A stretch of DNA of 50,028 nt, from positions 1-50,028 of the forward strand of contig JAKAKG010000062.1 of assembly GCA_021813555.1 (NCBI GenBank). Reading direction: 5' to 3'. The notes under the pieces are model-generated. The model searched no databases and had not been told where the DNA came from. It saw only the letters and a program-made list of their open reading frames with translations. The stretch's first letter is position 1; every line of letters starts with the position of its first letter. Positions 17,614 to 26,721 of the stretch are shown here, piece after piece. The DNA comes from Acidobacteriota bacterium (GTDB lineage: Bacteria; Acidobacteriota; UBA4820; DSQY01). The translations under genes and the position numbers were made by a program.

Positions 17614-19190
17614 CGATCGTAGGCCTTGATGGCAAGGGCGTTGCCCGGGTAGTCGAAGAACACCTGGAAATTATCCAGGATGTCCCTCCCCACGATGCCG
17701 TAGCAGGGCATGGCGTCGTTCTGGCCGAGAGACGTCACCAGAACCGTGGGGAGCTGAAAGCGCGCGGCTCCCAGTTGGATCTCCACCTGTTCGGCGGTAC
17801 CGCTGGAGAACCCGCCGGACATCCCTCGGGAGTATTGGTTCGCATACTTGCCCGAGTTGACTTTGACGCCCAGCGTCTGGGCGAACTCGGCGGCCAGGTA
17901 AGTGGAGGACGCCCCCGTGTCCACGAGGCACGGGAGATTGGGCTGGCCTTTGATCTGCGCCAGGACGAAGGGCTGGCCGTTGAACCAGAGCGACTTGAGG
18001 GAAAAGAACGTGCCGCCCAGGACCGATTCGGGTTGGGTGCCCGCGGGGTAGAGGGTGAGCTTTTCGTGGCGGCGGTCGTAGAGAATGGCGTGGCGGCGGA
18101 ACATGGAGAGGGGCAGGATGCCGCCCAGCTCTTTCCAGAAGTCCGTATCCTTGTCGATGATCATGGCGGGAACGTTCTTGAACTCCAGCTCTCCCACGGT
18201 CAGCGCGGGCACGACCACCCACCCGGACTTCATGGCGCCCTTGTAGCCCAGGCCCAGATACTCGGCCGTGGCCACGGGTTTGAGCCCGAGATCTCTGGCG
18301 AACGCGCTCGTGAGGAGGACCACGTCCGAGCCGGAATCCAGAAGCATCCACTGCTTTTTGCCGCCCGCGGTTACGGGCACGGTCACGCGGGAACCGGAGG
18401 AAAGGGTGACGGCGCTGGCGTACTGGTCCTCCGTTCCCCAGGCTGGAATGTTGATGCGTTCACTCTTTTCCTTGATGGGAATCACGAGGGGGGCCGCTCC
18501 CGCGGGAGACTCCGCGAAGAGGCCGCCTTGGACCGACGCCATGATCGTCTTGAGGGCGCTCCAGTCGTCTTTGTTTTCCGGGGAGGAGGCGATGACGCGG
18601 TCGATGGTGCCCAGGGCCGACGCCGCGTCAGGGGCCGTTTCGAGGGCGAGGCGCGCCAGGGGCAAGGAGGGAGCCGCCCCTTTGGCCATGGCCTCCGCCA
18701 CGAGATTCCTTGCCTCCGCCACCTTGCCCACGGCCAGAAGTGCTTGAGCGCTGGCCCGGTAGCCGAGCAGGGACCAGGCCGGGTCGGGATTGGAACGGAG
18801 GGCGCTCCAAACCTGCACGGCCTGGGGGACCATGCCCTCCTGGAAGGCCGCCTGTCCCGCCAGAAAGCGGAACTGGGGCCGCTCGGGATGCTGGCCCGAT
18901 AGCGGCACGGCAAACCGAAGAGCCTCCATGGTTCGTCCGAGGCCCAGCAGCGCCTGGATCTTCACGGCGGCCTGGTCCAAGTTGCCGGGCTCCTTCTGCA
19001 AGATGAGCTCGGCCGCTGCCAGGGCTTCCGCATATTTGCGGCTCGCCAGGAGATCCGCCGAGGGCGCGGAGGCGGGAGCCGCCACAGGGGCGGGCCCGGG
19101 GGCTCCGGGAGTTCCAGTGACCTGTCCCCACGCGGCGCCCGCCACGGCCATCGCCATCACCGCCAAGCACCTCTTCACCGCGCTCCTCAT
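17610..19190 (-). CDS. Second secreted TPR protein with two retropepsin-like aspartyl protease domains
   Basis: 526 aa, paralogue of the protein at 4085-5647 with the same order: signal peptide, Ala/Pro-rich linker (25-48), TPR-like helices (48-215), lobe 1 with WMLLDSGSD (D285) and lobe 2 with CLVDTGAS (D424). Shared landmarks are the KEKSE strand, YLGLGYKGAMKSGWV, FWKELGGILPLSMF, LYDRRHEKLTLYPAGT, SLKSLWFNG and the C-terminal AYDR. Both lobes keep their catalytic Asp. GGAGGA lies 6 nt before the ATG. It is 46 bp downstream of the FHA-type sigma-54 activator on the same strand, with no terminator seen between them. Periplasmic or surface proteolysis is likely; target unknown. Confidence 0.82.
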   Translation of the reverse strand: MRSAVKRCLAVMAMAVAGAAWGQVTGTPGAPGPAPVAAPASAPSADLLASRKYAEALAAAELILQKEPGNLDQAAVKIQALLGLGRTMEALRFAVPLSGQHPERPQFRFLAGQAAFQEGMVPQAVQVWSALRSNPDPAWSLLGYRASAQALLAVGKVAEARNLVAEAMAKGAAPSLPLARLALETAPDAASALGTIDRVIASSPENKDDWSALKTIMASVQGGLFAESPAGAAPLVIPIKEKSERINIPAWGTEDQYASAVTLSSGSRVTVPVTAGGKKQWMLLDSGSDVVLLTSAFARDLGLKPVATAEYLGLGYKGAMKSGWVVVPALTVGELEFKNVPAMIIDKDTDFWKELGGILPLSMFRRHAILYDRRHEKLTLYPAGTQPESVLGGTFFSLKSLWFNGQPFVLAQIKGQPNLPCLVDTGASSTYLAAEFAQTLGVKVNSGKYANQYSRGMSGGFSSGTAEQVEIQLGAARFQLPTVLVTSLGQNDAMPCYGIVGRDILDNFQVFFDYPGNALAIKAYDR

Positions 19191-19236
19191 TTTTTCCTCC
19201 TGATGGTGGATTCAACCCCGTTCGCGGGCGCCAGGT

Positions 19237-21126
19237 TCAGTCCTTCACTCCCGGGTGCCGCTCGATGAACCGGTAGAGGGTGCGCCTGGGAAGGCCGCTC
19301 AGCCGCGCGGCCTCGGTCACGTTTCCCGCCGCCCGATCCAGGACGGCCCTGAGGTAATCCTCCTCGAACCGCTCCAGGGCCTGCTTGTAAGGGAGCCCTT
19401 CGACATCGGGAGGCGGCGCCAGCGAGGTCCGGTCGGCGGCGCCCAGGAGCCGTCTCACGTCGGCCTCATCAATGAGCGCTCCCAAAGCGCTGGCCGACAG
19501 GTGGTTCACGGCGCTCTGGAGCTGCCGGACGTTGCCCGGCCAGGGGAACTCCTTCAATGCCATGAGGGCGCCCGGGGAGAACCCCGCGGCCGTCCCCGGC
19601 TTTTTGAAAGCTTTGGCCAAGAAGGCGCTGACGAGGACGGGAATATCGGCGGGGCGCTGGCGCAAAGGCGGCAGGGGGATTTCAAACGTCGTGAGGCGAT
19701 AGAAAAGATCCTCCCTGAAGGCCTTGCCGGCGATGGCCTCTCTCAGGTTGCGGTGGGTGGCGGCGATGAGGCGCACGTCCACCTGGCGCTCCTTGTCATC
19801 TCCGACGCGCTTGATGACGCCAAACTGGAGAGCGCGCAGGACCTTGGCCTGGAGAAGGAGGTCCATGTCGCCGATCTCGTCCAGGAAGAGGGTGCCCCCT
19901 TCGGCCTGTTCAAAGACCCCCGAGTGGTCCCGGTCGGCTCCCGTGAACGCGCCGCGCCGGTGCCCGAAGATCTCGCTCTCCGCGGTCCCCGCGGGCACCG
20001 CAGCGCAGTTGAGGGCGATGAAGGGCGCCGAGGCCCTCGCGCTGTGCAGATGGATCCACCGGGCGAAGATCTCCTTGCCTACCCCCGTTTCCCCAAGAAG
20101 GAGGATGGGGTAGGGCGAAGGCGCAGCATCCGCCGCGGAGGCCAGGGCCGCTTTCAGCGCGGCCGAATCTCCAAGAATCTCCCCCGGGTCGATGCGCCGC
20201 CGGAATGCCTCCGATATGGCCTGTTGGTGCCGGGCCTCCAGGTCCGCGCGGTTGGACGCCGACCGGCGGTCCCACAAGGCCTCAAGGAGGACGGTGGCCC
20301 AGGTGGGCCAGGATCCGAGGACGGTCATGGGGCCCACGGGATCGTGACACGGCTTGCCCCAGTCCACGTAGATCAGGGCGGCGATCCTTTTCCCAGCGAA
20401 GAGCGGATAGACGAGGATCTGGGCCCCCGAAAGGCCCTTCAGGCTCTGCCCCGGCTTGAGGACGTCCATGGGCGACCAGACGGGGCTGCCGAGCTTGATG
20501 GCCTCCTTGATGGTGCTCTGGCTCAGGAGCGTGGAACCCTCCTCCTCCGAGGACGCCTCATAGCGGCAGGACGTCTCCACGCGAGTCTGGAAGTGGCCCG
20601 CTTCGAGTTCAGACGTGGAGAAAAAAAAGACGCCCTCGGCCTCGAATTGGGTGCGCAAAGCCTGGGCGAGGCGCTGGTCCAGATCCTCCATGCGAGGATC
20701 CAGGCGGACGGCTTCCTCGATGAGATTGGGGATGCCCAGCTTGTTGTCGCACGTGGCGCAGGTGGTGTGTGCCACGAAGGGCACGGCGGCCATGGAAAGG
20801 GTCTCCTCCGAATCCTCGCCGCCCATTTCGGAAAGCGCCTCCAGCCGAAGGGCCACCTCTCCGAGCTTGATCACGTCCCCCGCGGTGAGGAGCACCTCTT
20901 CGTGCTTGACCCCGTTCGCGAAGAGGCCGTTACGGCTCTGAAGATCCCGTACGCGCCACCCTTCCTTTGAGAGAAAGATGCGGGCGTGATGGCGGGAGAC
21001 GGTGGGGGAATCCAGGACGAGGTCGTTGTCCGGGTCGCGCCCGATGAGACAAATGGGCTTGTTCAGGGGAAAGGCGAGGGGCTCCTTTCCCACCACCGTA
21101 AGCTGCATGGGCCCGGTCTGCGCCAT
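19237..21126 (-). CDS. FHA-domain sigma-54 activator (FHA-GAF-AAA+-Fis)
   Basis: 629 aa. FHA domain at ~23-97 with [19 protein letters not shown] and SRNGLFANG, which binds phosphothreonine peptides. A TTCATC cysteine pair is at ~121-126, and a GAF-like domain at ~140-285. The AAA+ domain has Walker A GETGVGKE (345-352) and an intact GAFTGA loop (392-397). A C-terminal Fis helix-turn-helix ([24 protein letters not shown]) ends the protein. This layout links Ser/Thr phosphorylation to sigma-54 transcription, as in myxobacterial FHA activators. GAGGAGG lies ~8 nt before the ATG. It sits between the hydrolase and the aspartyl protease on one strand. No -24/-12 element was found beside it. Confidence 0.9.
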   Translation of the reverse strand: MAQTGPMQLTVVGKEPLAFPLNKPICLIGRDPDNDLVLDSPTVSRHHARIFLSKEGWRVRDLQSRNGLFANGVKHEEVLLTAGDVIKLGEVALRLEALSEMGGEDSEETLSMAAVPFVAHTTCATCDNKLGIPNLIEEAVRLDPRMEDLDQRLAQALRTQFEAEGVFFFSTSELEAGHFQTRVETSCRYEASSEEEGSTLLSQSTIKEAIKLGSPVWSPMDVLKPGQSLKGLSGAQILVYPLFAGKRIAALIYVDWGKPCHDPVGPMTVLGSWPTWATVLLEALWDRRSASNRADLEARHQQAISEAFRRRIDPGEILGDSAALKAALASAADAAPSPYPILLLGETGVGKEIFARWIHLHSARASAPFIALNCAAVPAGTAESEIFGHRRGAFTGADRDHSGVFEQAEGGTLFLDEIGDMDLLLQAKVLRALQFGVIKRVGDDKERQVDVRLIAATHRNLREAIAGKAFREDLFYRLTTFEIPLPPLRQRPADIPVLVSAFLAKAFKKPGTAAGFSPGALMALKEFPWPGNVRQLQSAVNHLSASALGALIDEADVRRLLGAADRTSLAPPPDVEGLPYKQALERFEEDYLRAVLDRAAGNVTEAARLSGLPRRTLYRFIERHPGVKD

Positions 21127-21198
21127 GATGTCGTCCTCCTCGGGCCTTCGATGATCCCCTCCCCGCAGGGGGCGGATGCGCGTTACGGAACGTCCGGC

Positions 21199-22368
21199 CT
21201 AGGGCAGGATGGGGCCTGCCGGCGGTTGGGCCGGAGGCTTCTTTCTACCGGCGTGCCCCTGCCTCGCTTTGCCGCGGTGCGCGTGGCGCCCTCTGGGAGG
21301 CGGTGCGTGCTTGAGAATGGCATCGAGGTCCTGCGAACTGGGGTCGATGAGGACCTGGCCCGCGGCGCCTGCATCGGGAGGGGCGAGGTAGGGGATGGCG
21401 GCGCGGGCGAGGGGCGGCTGGCCGAAGGGAGAGGTCCCCGTCTGGCCCAGGGGAAGGACCGCGGGCGTCCAAGCCGGATAACGAAGGTGAAAGTCGAGAA
21501 AGGCCAGCGTTCTGGCCCAGGAATCCTCCGCCGCGAAGGCATCGGGCCCTGGAAGGCTGTTGAGATTGAAGCCGTGGACGGCGCCGGGGTAAATGATCAG
21601 GTCCGCGGGGTGCCCCGCATCCCGCAGGTGCCGCAGCGTCTCTATGGAGCGCCGCACGGGGACGATGCGGTCCGCCGTGCCGTGGAACAGGAGGGTGGGG
21701 GGCATGTCCTCCTCGGCCTGGGGGAAAAACCCGGGAGAGAGCCCCCCGTAGTAGGCCACCACGGCCCTGATACGGCGGTCGGAGGGGGCGTCGTTGAGGG
21801 CCAGAAACGCGCCCTGCGAGTACCCTATGAGAGCCATCCGGTCCGGGTCCGCTTCCGGAAGGGCAGCGGCGAAGGTGAGGGTATCCCCGATGGTCTTGGC
21901 CCACTGGGACCGGTTGCCTTTTCCCCTGCGGCCCCGGTCGTAGTACCTCACGAAAAGTCCGATGTAGCCGTGGCGAGCCAGATCCTCCGAAAGGCGGAGA
22001 TAGTACTTCTCAGCTCGCCCCGGGCCGTGAGTCCCGTGGAGGATGACGACGGCCGCGTGGGGTCCCGGCGAGGGGGGACGAAACACGTCCACCGCCACCC
22101 TGTCCCGCCCCGAGGGCAGGCGGTCTTTCAGGACGATGAACTCCTCCGTGTGAATGGGCTCCGCGCCCAGCGGCATCACCTCGGCGCCGCGCCGGAACGC
22201 CGGGGGAGCGAAGGGAGCCGGAGGCTGGGGCACGGCACTCGCGGACGGCGCCGTCGCGGGGGGAAGGGGCGATGCGCCCCCGGGGCCGGTCTCGGGCGGA
22301 CGGGCTCCGGCGAAGGCGAGGGCGGCCAACAGGAGCAGGGCGAACGCGAAGGACGCTCGTCGGATCAA
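21199..22368 (-). CDS. Exported alpha/beta hydrolase, dienelactone-hydrolase-like
   Basis: 389 aa. Signal peptide followed by a Pro/Ala-rich stretch (~25-60). The hydrolase core shows VVILHGTHGPG (oxyanion-hole strand), nucleophile elbow GYSQGA, Asp in HGTADRIVP and His in GAVHGFN, a complete Ser-Asp-His triad. It ends with an unusual basic, His/Gly/Lys/Pro-rich tail (HAPPPRGRHAHRGKARQGHAGRK shortened here to its HRGKARQGH core). Substrate unknown; carboxylester or peptide esters are possible. The start is a TTG at 22368 with GGGAGG 9 nt upstream. It follows the tRNA-fMet terminator directly, so read-through or a weak promoter inside that region must express it. Confidence 0.8.
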   Translation of the reverse strand: MIRRASFAFALLLLAALAFAGARPPETGPGGASPLPPATAPSASAVPQPPAPFAPPAFRRGAEVMPLGAEPIHTEEFIVLKDRLPSGRDRVAVDVFRPPSPGPHAAVVILHGTHGPGRAEKYYLRLSEDLARHGYIGLFVRYYDRGRRGKGNRSQWAKTIGDTLTFAAALPEADPDRMALIGYSQGAFLALNDAPSDRRIRAVVAYYGGLSPGFFPQAEEDMPPTLLFHGTADRIVPVRRSIETLRHLRDAGHPADLIIYPGAVHGFNLNSLPGPDAFAAEDSWARTLAFLDFHLRYPAWTPAVLPLGQTGTSPFGQPPLARAAIPYLAPPDAGAAGQVLIDPSSQDLDAILKHAPPPRGRHAHRGKARQGHAGRKKPPAQPPAGPILP

Positions 22369-22381
22369 AGGGCGGCCTCCC

Positions 22382-22412
22382 TGAAAAGAAAGACCCGGCG
22401 CGAAGCCGGGTC
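22382..22412 (-). terminator. Rho-independent terminator of tRNA-fMet
   Basis: Minus strand: GACCCGGC, loop TTCGC, GCCGGGTC, then TTTCTTTT. It begins 6 nt after the tRNA CCA end and stops just before the hydrolase ribosome-binding site. Confidence 0.85.
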
Positions 22413-22417
22413 CGGTT

Positions 22418-22494
22418 TGGTGGCGGGGGAAGGATTTGAACCTTCGACCTCTGGGTTATGAGCCCAGCGAGCTACCGGACTGCTCCACCCCGCG
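22418..22494 (-). tRNA. Initiator tRNA-Met (CAT)
   Basis: 77-nt cloverleaf with CCA encoded. Anticodon loop CTCATAA. The hallmarks of an initiator are present: no Watson-Crick pair at 1-72 (C and C), three consecutive G:C pairs in the anticodon stem (GGG/CCC) and D-stem GAGC/GCTC with A11:T24. The 5' end CGCGGGGTGGAGCAG matches bacterial fMet tRNAs. Confidence 0.96.
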
Positions 22495-22504
22495 TCAAGT
22501 AAAC

Positions 22505-22533
22505 AGTCTACGCGCATGGGGTGGCCCTGTCAA
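22505..22533 (-). promoter_or_regulatory. Sigma-70 promoter of tRNA-fMet
   Basis: Minus strand TTGACA (6/6), 17-bp spacer, TAGACT (4/6). The predicted start is ~4 nt before the tRNA 5' end. Confidence 0.75.
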
Positions 22534-22562
22534 GGAAGAGGAGTCTCATGAGAAAGAAGTCC

Positions 22563-23396
22563 TCACTCAGGCCGGGTCTCGATCTCGTCGATGCGCAGGG
22601 AGAGAACCGGACCGTGGACCTCCTGGCCCGTTTCGGCATCCGTCCAGGTGATGCTGCCGCGGTCCAGATCGGCCGTGTCGTAGCTCGTGCGGAGAAGCTC
22701 CTGGAAGGCCCCGTCGGCGAGGGCGCGGAAGGCAGGAAGCTCGTTTGTATGGATCGTGACCAGGAACCGGTCGTCGGTGGTCTGCCCGATGACCCCCGCC
22801 GCCGCTACGGCGTGAAGCTTTTCGTAGAGGAGCCACGCCCAGCGGTGGATGAAGTCCTTGGCCCGGGCCTGGCCGAACTTGGTGGAGAAGGCGCTCATGG
22901 CCTCCTGGGGCAAGGAGAGGTCGAGGAGGATGGAGGGGGCGCCCACTTCGAGGCGCTCCCGGTGTTCCGCTTCCACCCGGGAGGCCACGGGCAGTCCCGT
23001 CCACGCGGTGGTCTTGAGGCCCGTCTCCGTTTCCTTGATGAGCTGGTCCACGAGGATTTCCAGCTGGCGCGGGTCGTAGGGCTTGGTCATGTAGGCGTCG
23101 GCGCCGCTGTCGTAGCCCCAGTACACGTCCTCTTTCAGGTTCTTGGCCGTGAGGAGGATGATGGGCACTTTGCTCGTGTCGGGGTCCAGCTTGAGGTTCC
23201 GGCAGACCTTGTACCCGTTCTTCTTGGGCATCATCACGTCGAGGATGAGGACGTCGGGCCGGAGGGTCCTGCACTTGCGCTCCGCCTCCTCGCCGTCGGA
23301 CGCCACCTGCACATCGTAGCCCAGAAGGCTGAAGTTGAGCTGCAAGACCTCCGTGATGGCGCGGTTGTCGTCGGCGATCAGAATCTTTTTCCGCAT
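22563..23396 (-). CDS. Response regulator with degenerate GGDEF-like output domain
   Basis: 277 aa. A complete receiver domain (D9/D10, D53 in LILDVMMPKKNG, T83, K105) is joined to a C-terminal ~155-residue domain. That domain follows the GGDEF fold pattern, with TAWTGLPVASRVEAE in place of DxLTGLPNR and SILLDLSLPQEAMSAF in place of the DxDxFKxxND strand. The catalytic loop reads TTDDRF instead of GGDEF (~206-211). Metal and GTP residues are lost, so it should not make c-di-GMP and may act as a docking or GTP-sensing module (inference). CAGGGGG lies 5 nt before the ATG. It is 34 nt downstream of the histidine kinase and almost certainly its partner. Confidence 0.8.
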   Translation of the reverse strand: MRKKILIADDNRAITEVLQLNFSLLGYDVQVASDGEEAERKCRTLRPDVLILDVMMPKKNGYKVCRNLKLDPDTSKVPIILLTAKNLKEDVYWGYDSGADAYMTKPYDPRQLEILVDQLIKETETGLKTTAWTGLPVASRVEAEHRERLEVGAPSILLDLSLPQEAMSAFSTKFGQARAKDFIHRWAWLLYEKLHAVAAAGVIGQTTDDRFLVTIHTNELPAFRALADGAFQELLRTSYDTADLDRGSITWTDAETGQEVHGPVLSLRIDEIETRPE

Positions 23397-23430
23397 CACA
23401 TCCCCCTGACAGTCCACCCTCGGGCGGATT

Positions 23431-25368
23431 TCAGCGAACCAATGGAAGTTCCACCTGGAATGATGTGCCCCGGGCGGCGTGCTTCACCTGGCCCAGGAAG
23501 GCCGCATCCTCCGCCGTGATGGGCGAGACGCCCTTGAGGGTGCCGCCCAGACGCTCCACGATGTTCCGCGAGATGACCAGGCCCAGTCCCGTGCCCGCCA
23601 CCTGCTCCTTCACGTTACTCGCCCTGAAGAACGGTGTGAAGAGGCGGTCCAGCTCTTCGGGAGGCACGCCGGGGCCGTCGTCCATGACCCGAAGTTTGGC
23701 CCAGCCCCCGTCGGCCCACAGCTTCACGCCCACGTGCCCCCCGATGCCCGTGTACTTGATGGCGTTGCCGATGAGGTTGACGAGGAGGCTTTCCAGCATG
23801 GGCCCCTCGCCGCCCACGGTGACCTCCTCCAGGCTTTCGGTCCACCCCAGGAGCTTTCCCTTGAGGGTGGGCGAGGTGCGGGCGTGGATGGCCTGGATCA
23901 TGGGGGCGACGGGGACGGGCTCGTGCTTCACGTTCAGGTGGTACACGCGGCTGAGGCGGACCACGTCATCCAGGAGGCTTTTCATCTGCTGGCTGTTGTC
24001 CTGGATGAGTTCGGCCACCCGGGCCTGGGACTCGTTCAGGGGGCCCGTTCTCTCCGAGGCGAGGAGGTGGGTCGCGTTGAGGATGGCCGTGAGCGGGTTT
24101 TTGACCTCGTGGGAGATGATCGAGATGAGGTCCTCCTTGAGGCGGTTGAGCTGGTGCCAGTCGTGGACGTCCTGGGTCACCACGAGGAACTGCTCGCCTC
24201 CCGGCCAGGGCACCACCTGGATCTGGAACCAGCGCCCCTCCATCTCGTAGGGGGTGGACACCGTCTTCCCTTCCGCCTGGGTCTTGCGGATGAGCCCCTG
24301 GATGGTCCGCCCCGCCTGGCGGGCGCTGAACATCTTCTTTTCCCTGAGCTCCACGTCCGTGAGGCCCAGGGCTCGGCCCGCCACGTCGTTGGCCAGGGCG
24401 ATGACCCCTTCGGCGTCCGTGAGGAGGAGGCCCACGGGGACGCTCCGCATGATGTATTCGAGGCGCTCCTTTTCCTGGGCCAGGAGCACGAAGATGTCGG
24501 GCTGCCGGAGGGCGCGGGCGGCGCCCGAGCCGCTCCGCTCCCACCGCACGAGGCTCGCGAAGACGAAATCGGCCATGCGCGAGAGAAGGTTCTGGTCCGT
24601 TTCTGAAAAGGCCTCCGGTCCCCCCGACACCACGAGCAGTCCATAGGGATGGGCGGGGTCGCCCACCCGCTCCACCATGCCCGCCTCGGGCGCTCCGCCC
24701 ATGACCGCCGCAGCGGACCGGGCCCGCGGGTCCGAGTGCCGCCAGGATTCCCTGTGGGCCGGAAACGCCTTCAGCCAGTCACGGGCCGACGCGGGGGAGG
24801 ATTCGGCCTTCCCTTCCGAGGCGCGGTACCACCGGCTGCCGTCCAGTCCTACGAGGGCCAGGTGGGTGGACTCGGCGCCGAAGACCCGCCGGGCGGCCCG
24901 GTGGAGGGCTTCCACCATTTCAGCCGGGCCCTTGGCCGACGCCACCGCCTCGCCCAGCGTCAAAACCGCCATGAGACTGCCGTTCATGACTTCGAGCCGG
25001 GCCACCGTGTCGCCGCGGTGGAGCTGCTCAAGGAGCGGGAGGAGCTGTGGGAGCGCCTCGCGGGCCGCGAGGGCGTCGTCCCGGGTCACGACCCAGTATC
25101 CCCAGAGGGTTCCGTCCTCCAGCTCCAGGGGCAGCACTTCATCGTCGGGCGAGCAGGAGAGCCGCGCGGCCTGGCTGTCGCCGTGGCCGCCGCCGGGCGC
25201 CCCCACCACCACCTCGGCTCCCTGGTCGTCCCACAGGGCCAGGCCATCGGGGGGCACGAGGCGGTAGAGGCGTCCCTGGTTTGGTCCCAGAGCAACCGCG
25301 GCCTGCGCGATGGCCGTGCGGAGGGCGGCCATGTCCCGCGAGGCCGCTGTCTCCTCCCTCAGTGCCAT
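23431..25368 (-). CDS. Cytoplasmic sensor histidine kinase (GAF-PAS-HisKA-HATPase)
   Basis: 645 aa without membrane segments. An N-terminal unassigned region (1-125), GAF-like domain (~130-275), PAS domain (~300-400; VPVGLLLTDAEGVIALANDVAGRALG), dimerisation/phospho-acceptor helix with SHEVKNPL (H420), and a catalytic ATPase with N box NLIGNAIKYT, DDGPG and GTGLGL. It signals soluble or redox cues rather than extracellular ones (inference from lack of TM). AGGAGAT lies 6 nt before the ATG. The next gene downstream is its likely response regulator. Its promoter region is shared with the divergent buk operon. Confidence 0.93.
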   Translation of the reverse strand: MALREETAASRDMAALRTAIAQAAVALGPNQGRLYRLVPPDGLALWDDQGAEVVVGAPGGGHGDSQAARLSCSPDDEVLPLELEDGTLWGYWVVTRDDALAAREALPQLLPLLEQLHRGDTVARLEVMNGSLMAVLTLGEAVASAKGPAEMVEALHRAARRVFGAESTHLALVGLDGSRWYRASEGKAESSPASARDWLKAFPAHRESWRHSDPRARSAAAVMGGAPEAGMVERVGDPAHPYGLLVVSGGPEAFSETDQNLLSRMADFVFASLVRWERSGSGAARALRQPDIFVLLAQEKERLEYIMRSVPVGLLLTDAEGVIALANDVAGRALGLTDVELREKKMFSARQAGRTIQGLIRKTQAEGKTVSTPYEMEGRWFQIQVVPWPGGEQFLVVTQDVHDWHQLNRLKEDLISIISHEVKNPLTAILNATHLLASERTGPLNESQARVAELIQDNSQQMKSLLDDVVRLSRVYHLNVKHEPVPVAPMIQAIHARTSPTLKGKLLGWTESLEEVTVGGEGPMLESLLVNLIGNAIKYTGIGGHVGVKLWADGGWAKLRVMDDGPGVPPEELDRLFTPFFRASNVKEQVAGTGLGLVISRNIVERLGGTLKGVSPITAEDAAFLGQVKHAARGTSFQVELPLVR

Positions 25369-25443
25369 GAGCTATCTCCTCAGGACGCCGGTGCGCCATG
25401 CTCTCACCCGGAAGGCCGGGTTGCCCGATGCGTCTTCCCGCCG

Positions 25444-25451
25444 AGTATAAT
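25444..25451. promoter_or_regulatory. Shared, near-palindromic -10 region of buk (+) and kinase (-)
   Basis: AGTATAAT reads TATAAT (25446-25451) on the plus strand and TATACT (25449-25444) on the minus strand. Plus-strand -35 would be TTGCCC at a long 19-bp spacing; minus-strand -35 TTGGAG at 18 bp. Only one direction is likely to be used at a time. Confidence 0.5.
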
Positions 25452-25457
25452 GCGGTT

Positions 25458-25644
25458 TCACCCGGAGCTCCAAGGGGCGCCGGGGTCCAGGCAAGGCGGC
25501 CCAGCCGGGAAATGGGGCCTCAAAGCAGGCCATGGTATGGCCAGTGTTGGGAAGGGCCATATGCCCCACCGAGGGGAAGCGGCCTGCCCCCGTCCTTGCC
25601 CGTCGCAGGCTCCAACCGCTACGATCTCGTCTCAGGAGTCCTCC
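25458..25644 (+). promoter_or_regulatory. Long leader of the buk operon
   Basis: About 187 nt between the predicted start and the buk ATG with no convincing ORF. It contains several GGCC-type stems, the clearest being GGCCAT / ATGGCC with a GGT loop near 25530. No known riboswitch family was recognised. Confidence 0.35.
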
Positions 25645-26721
25645 ATGTCCCCGCGATTCCAAGTTTTCGTGGTCAATCCCGGCTCCACGAGCACCAAGCT
25701 CGCCCTCTTCAGTGAAGAGGGGCCTCTCGTGGAAGAGAGCGCGCCCGTCCCCAAGGCCGCGGGGGGCATCCTGGACCAGCTTCCCCCGCAGACGGCCGCG
25801 GTGGACGCGTTTCTCGCCCGGCACGCTGTGTCCCGCCTCGACGCGGCGGTGGGACGCGGGGGCCTCATCCGTCCCGTGGCTTCGGGCACCCTCAAGGTCA
25901 ACGAGGCCATGATGGAAGACGCGCGGAGCGGGTATCAGGGCGAGCACATCTCCAACCTGGGATGCCTCATCGCCCACGACGTGGCCTCCCGTTTCGGGGC
26001 GCCCTCCTTCGTGGTGGACCCGGTGGCCGTGGACGAGATGAACCCCCTGGCCCGTTACTCTGGTCTGCCGCAGATCAGGCGCCAGTCCCTCCTTCATGCG
26101 CTCAACCTGCACGCGGCGGCCCGGAAGGCCTGCGAACTCACGGGGCGCGCTTTGGCCGAAAGCCGCTGGGTCGTGGCCCACCTGGGCGGAGGGTTCTCCA
26201 TCGTTCCCATGGACGGCGGGCGCATGACGGATGTGAACAACGCCAATTCGGGAGGGCCTTTCTCTCCCACCCGGGCGGGCACCTTGCCCACCCAGCCCCT
26301 CATCAAACTCTGCTTCTCGGGCCAGCACACGGCCGCCGATCTCAAGCGCATGACCACCAAAGAGGGGGGCCTGCTGGCCCACCTGGGGACCGATGACGCC
26401 AGAGAGGTGGAGCGCCGGATCGCCGCGGGCGACACCCATGCCCGGGAGGTTTACGAGGCCATGGCCTATCAGGCCGCCAAGGAGATCGGCGCTATGGCGG
26501 CGGTGCTGGGCGGCCGCCCGGACGGGGTCGTCCTCACGGGCGGCCTGGCTCATTCCGACATGTTCTGCCGGTGGGTGGAAGGCCGGGTGGCGTTTTTCGC
26601 CCCGGTGTTCCGGTTCCCCGGCGAGTTCGAGATGGAAGCCCTCGCGGCGGGAGCCCTGCGGGTCCTGCGCGGCGAGGAGAACGCCATGGACTACCCTGGA
26701 GGAACACCATGCCAAAGCTGA
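25645..26721 (+). CDS. buk: Butyrate kinase family acyl kinase
   Basis: 358-aa ASKHA-fold kinase that converts acyl-phosphate plus ADP to free acid plus ATP. Phosphate-1 loop NPGSTSTKLAL near the N-terminus, VVAHLGGGFSI and the ADP-binding GVVLTGGLAHS. In this operon (buk, iorA, iorB, ptb) the acyl group probably comes from amino-acid-derived 2-oxoacids, so isobutyryl-, isovaleryl- or arylacetyl-phosphate are as likely as butyryl-phosphate. AGGAGTC lies 4 nt before the ATG. The start of iorA overlaps its last 13 nt. Confidence 0.93.
   Translation: MSPRFQVFVVNPGSTSTKLALFSEEGPLVEESAPVPKAAGGILDQLPPQTAAVDAFLARHAVSRLDAAVGRGGLIRPVASGTLKVNEAMMEDARSGYQGEHISNLGCLIAHDVASRFGAPSFVVDPVAVDEMNPLARYSGLPQIRRQSLLHALNLHAAARKACELTGRALAESRWVVAHLGGGFSIVPMDGGRMTDVNNANSGGPFSPTRAGTLPTQPLIKLCFSGQHTAADLKRMTTKEGGLLAHLGTDDAREVERRIAAGDTHAREVYEAMAYQAAKEIGAMAAVLGGRPDGVVLTGGLAHSDMFCRWVEGRVAFFAPVFRFPGEFEMEALAAGALRVLRGEENAMDYPGGTPCQS

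Noticed and set aside
24649-25644. N-terminal extension of Buk
   Set aside because: Antisense to the histidine kinase; kinase motif NPGSTSTKL begins directly after the ATG at 25645.
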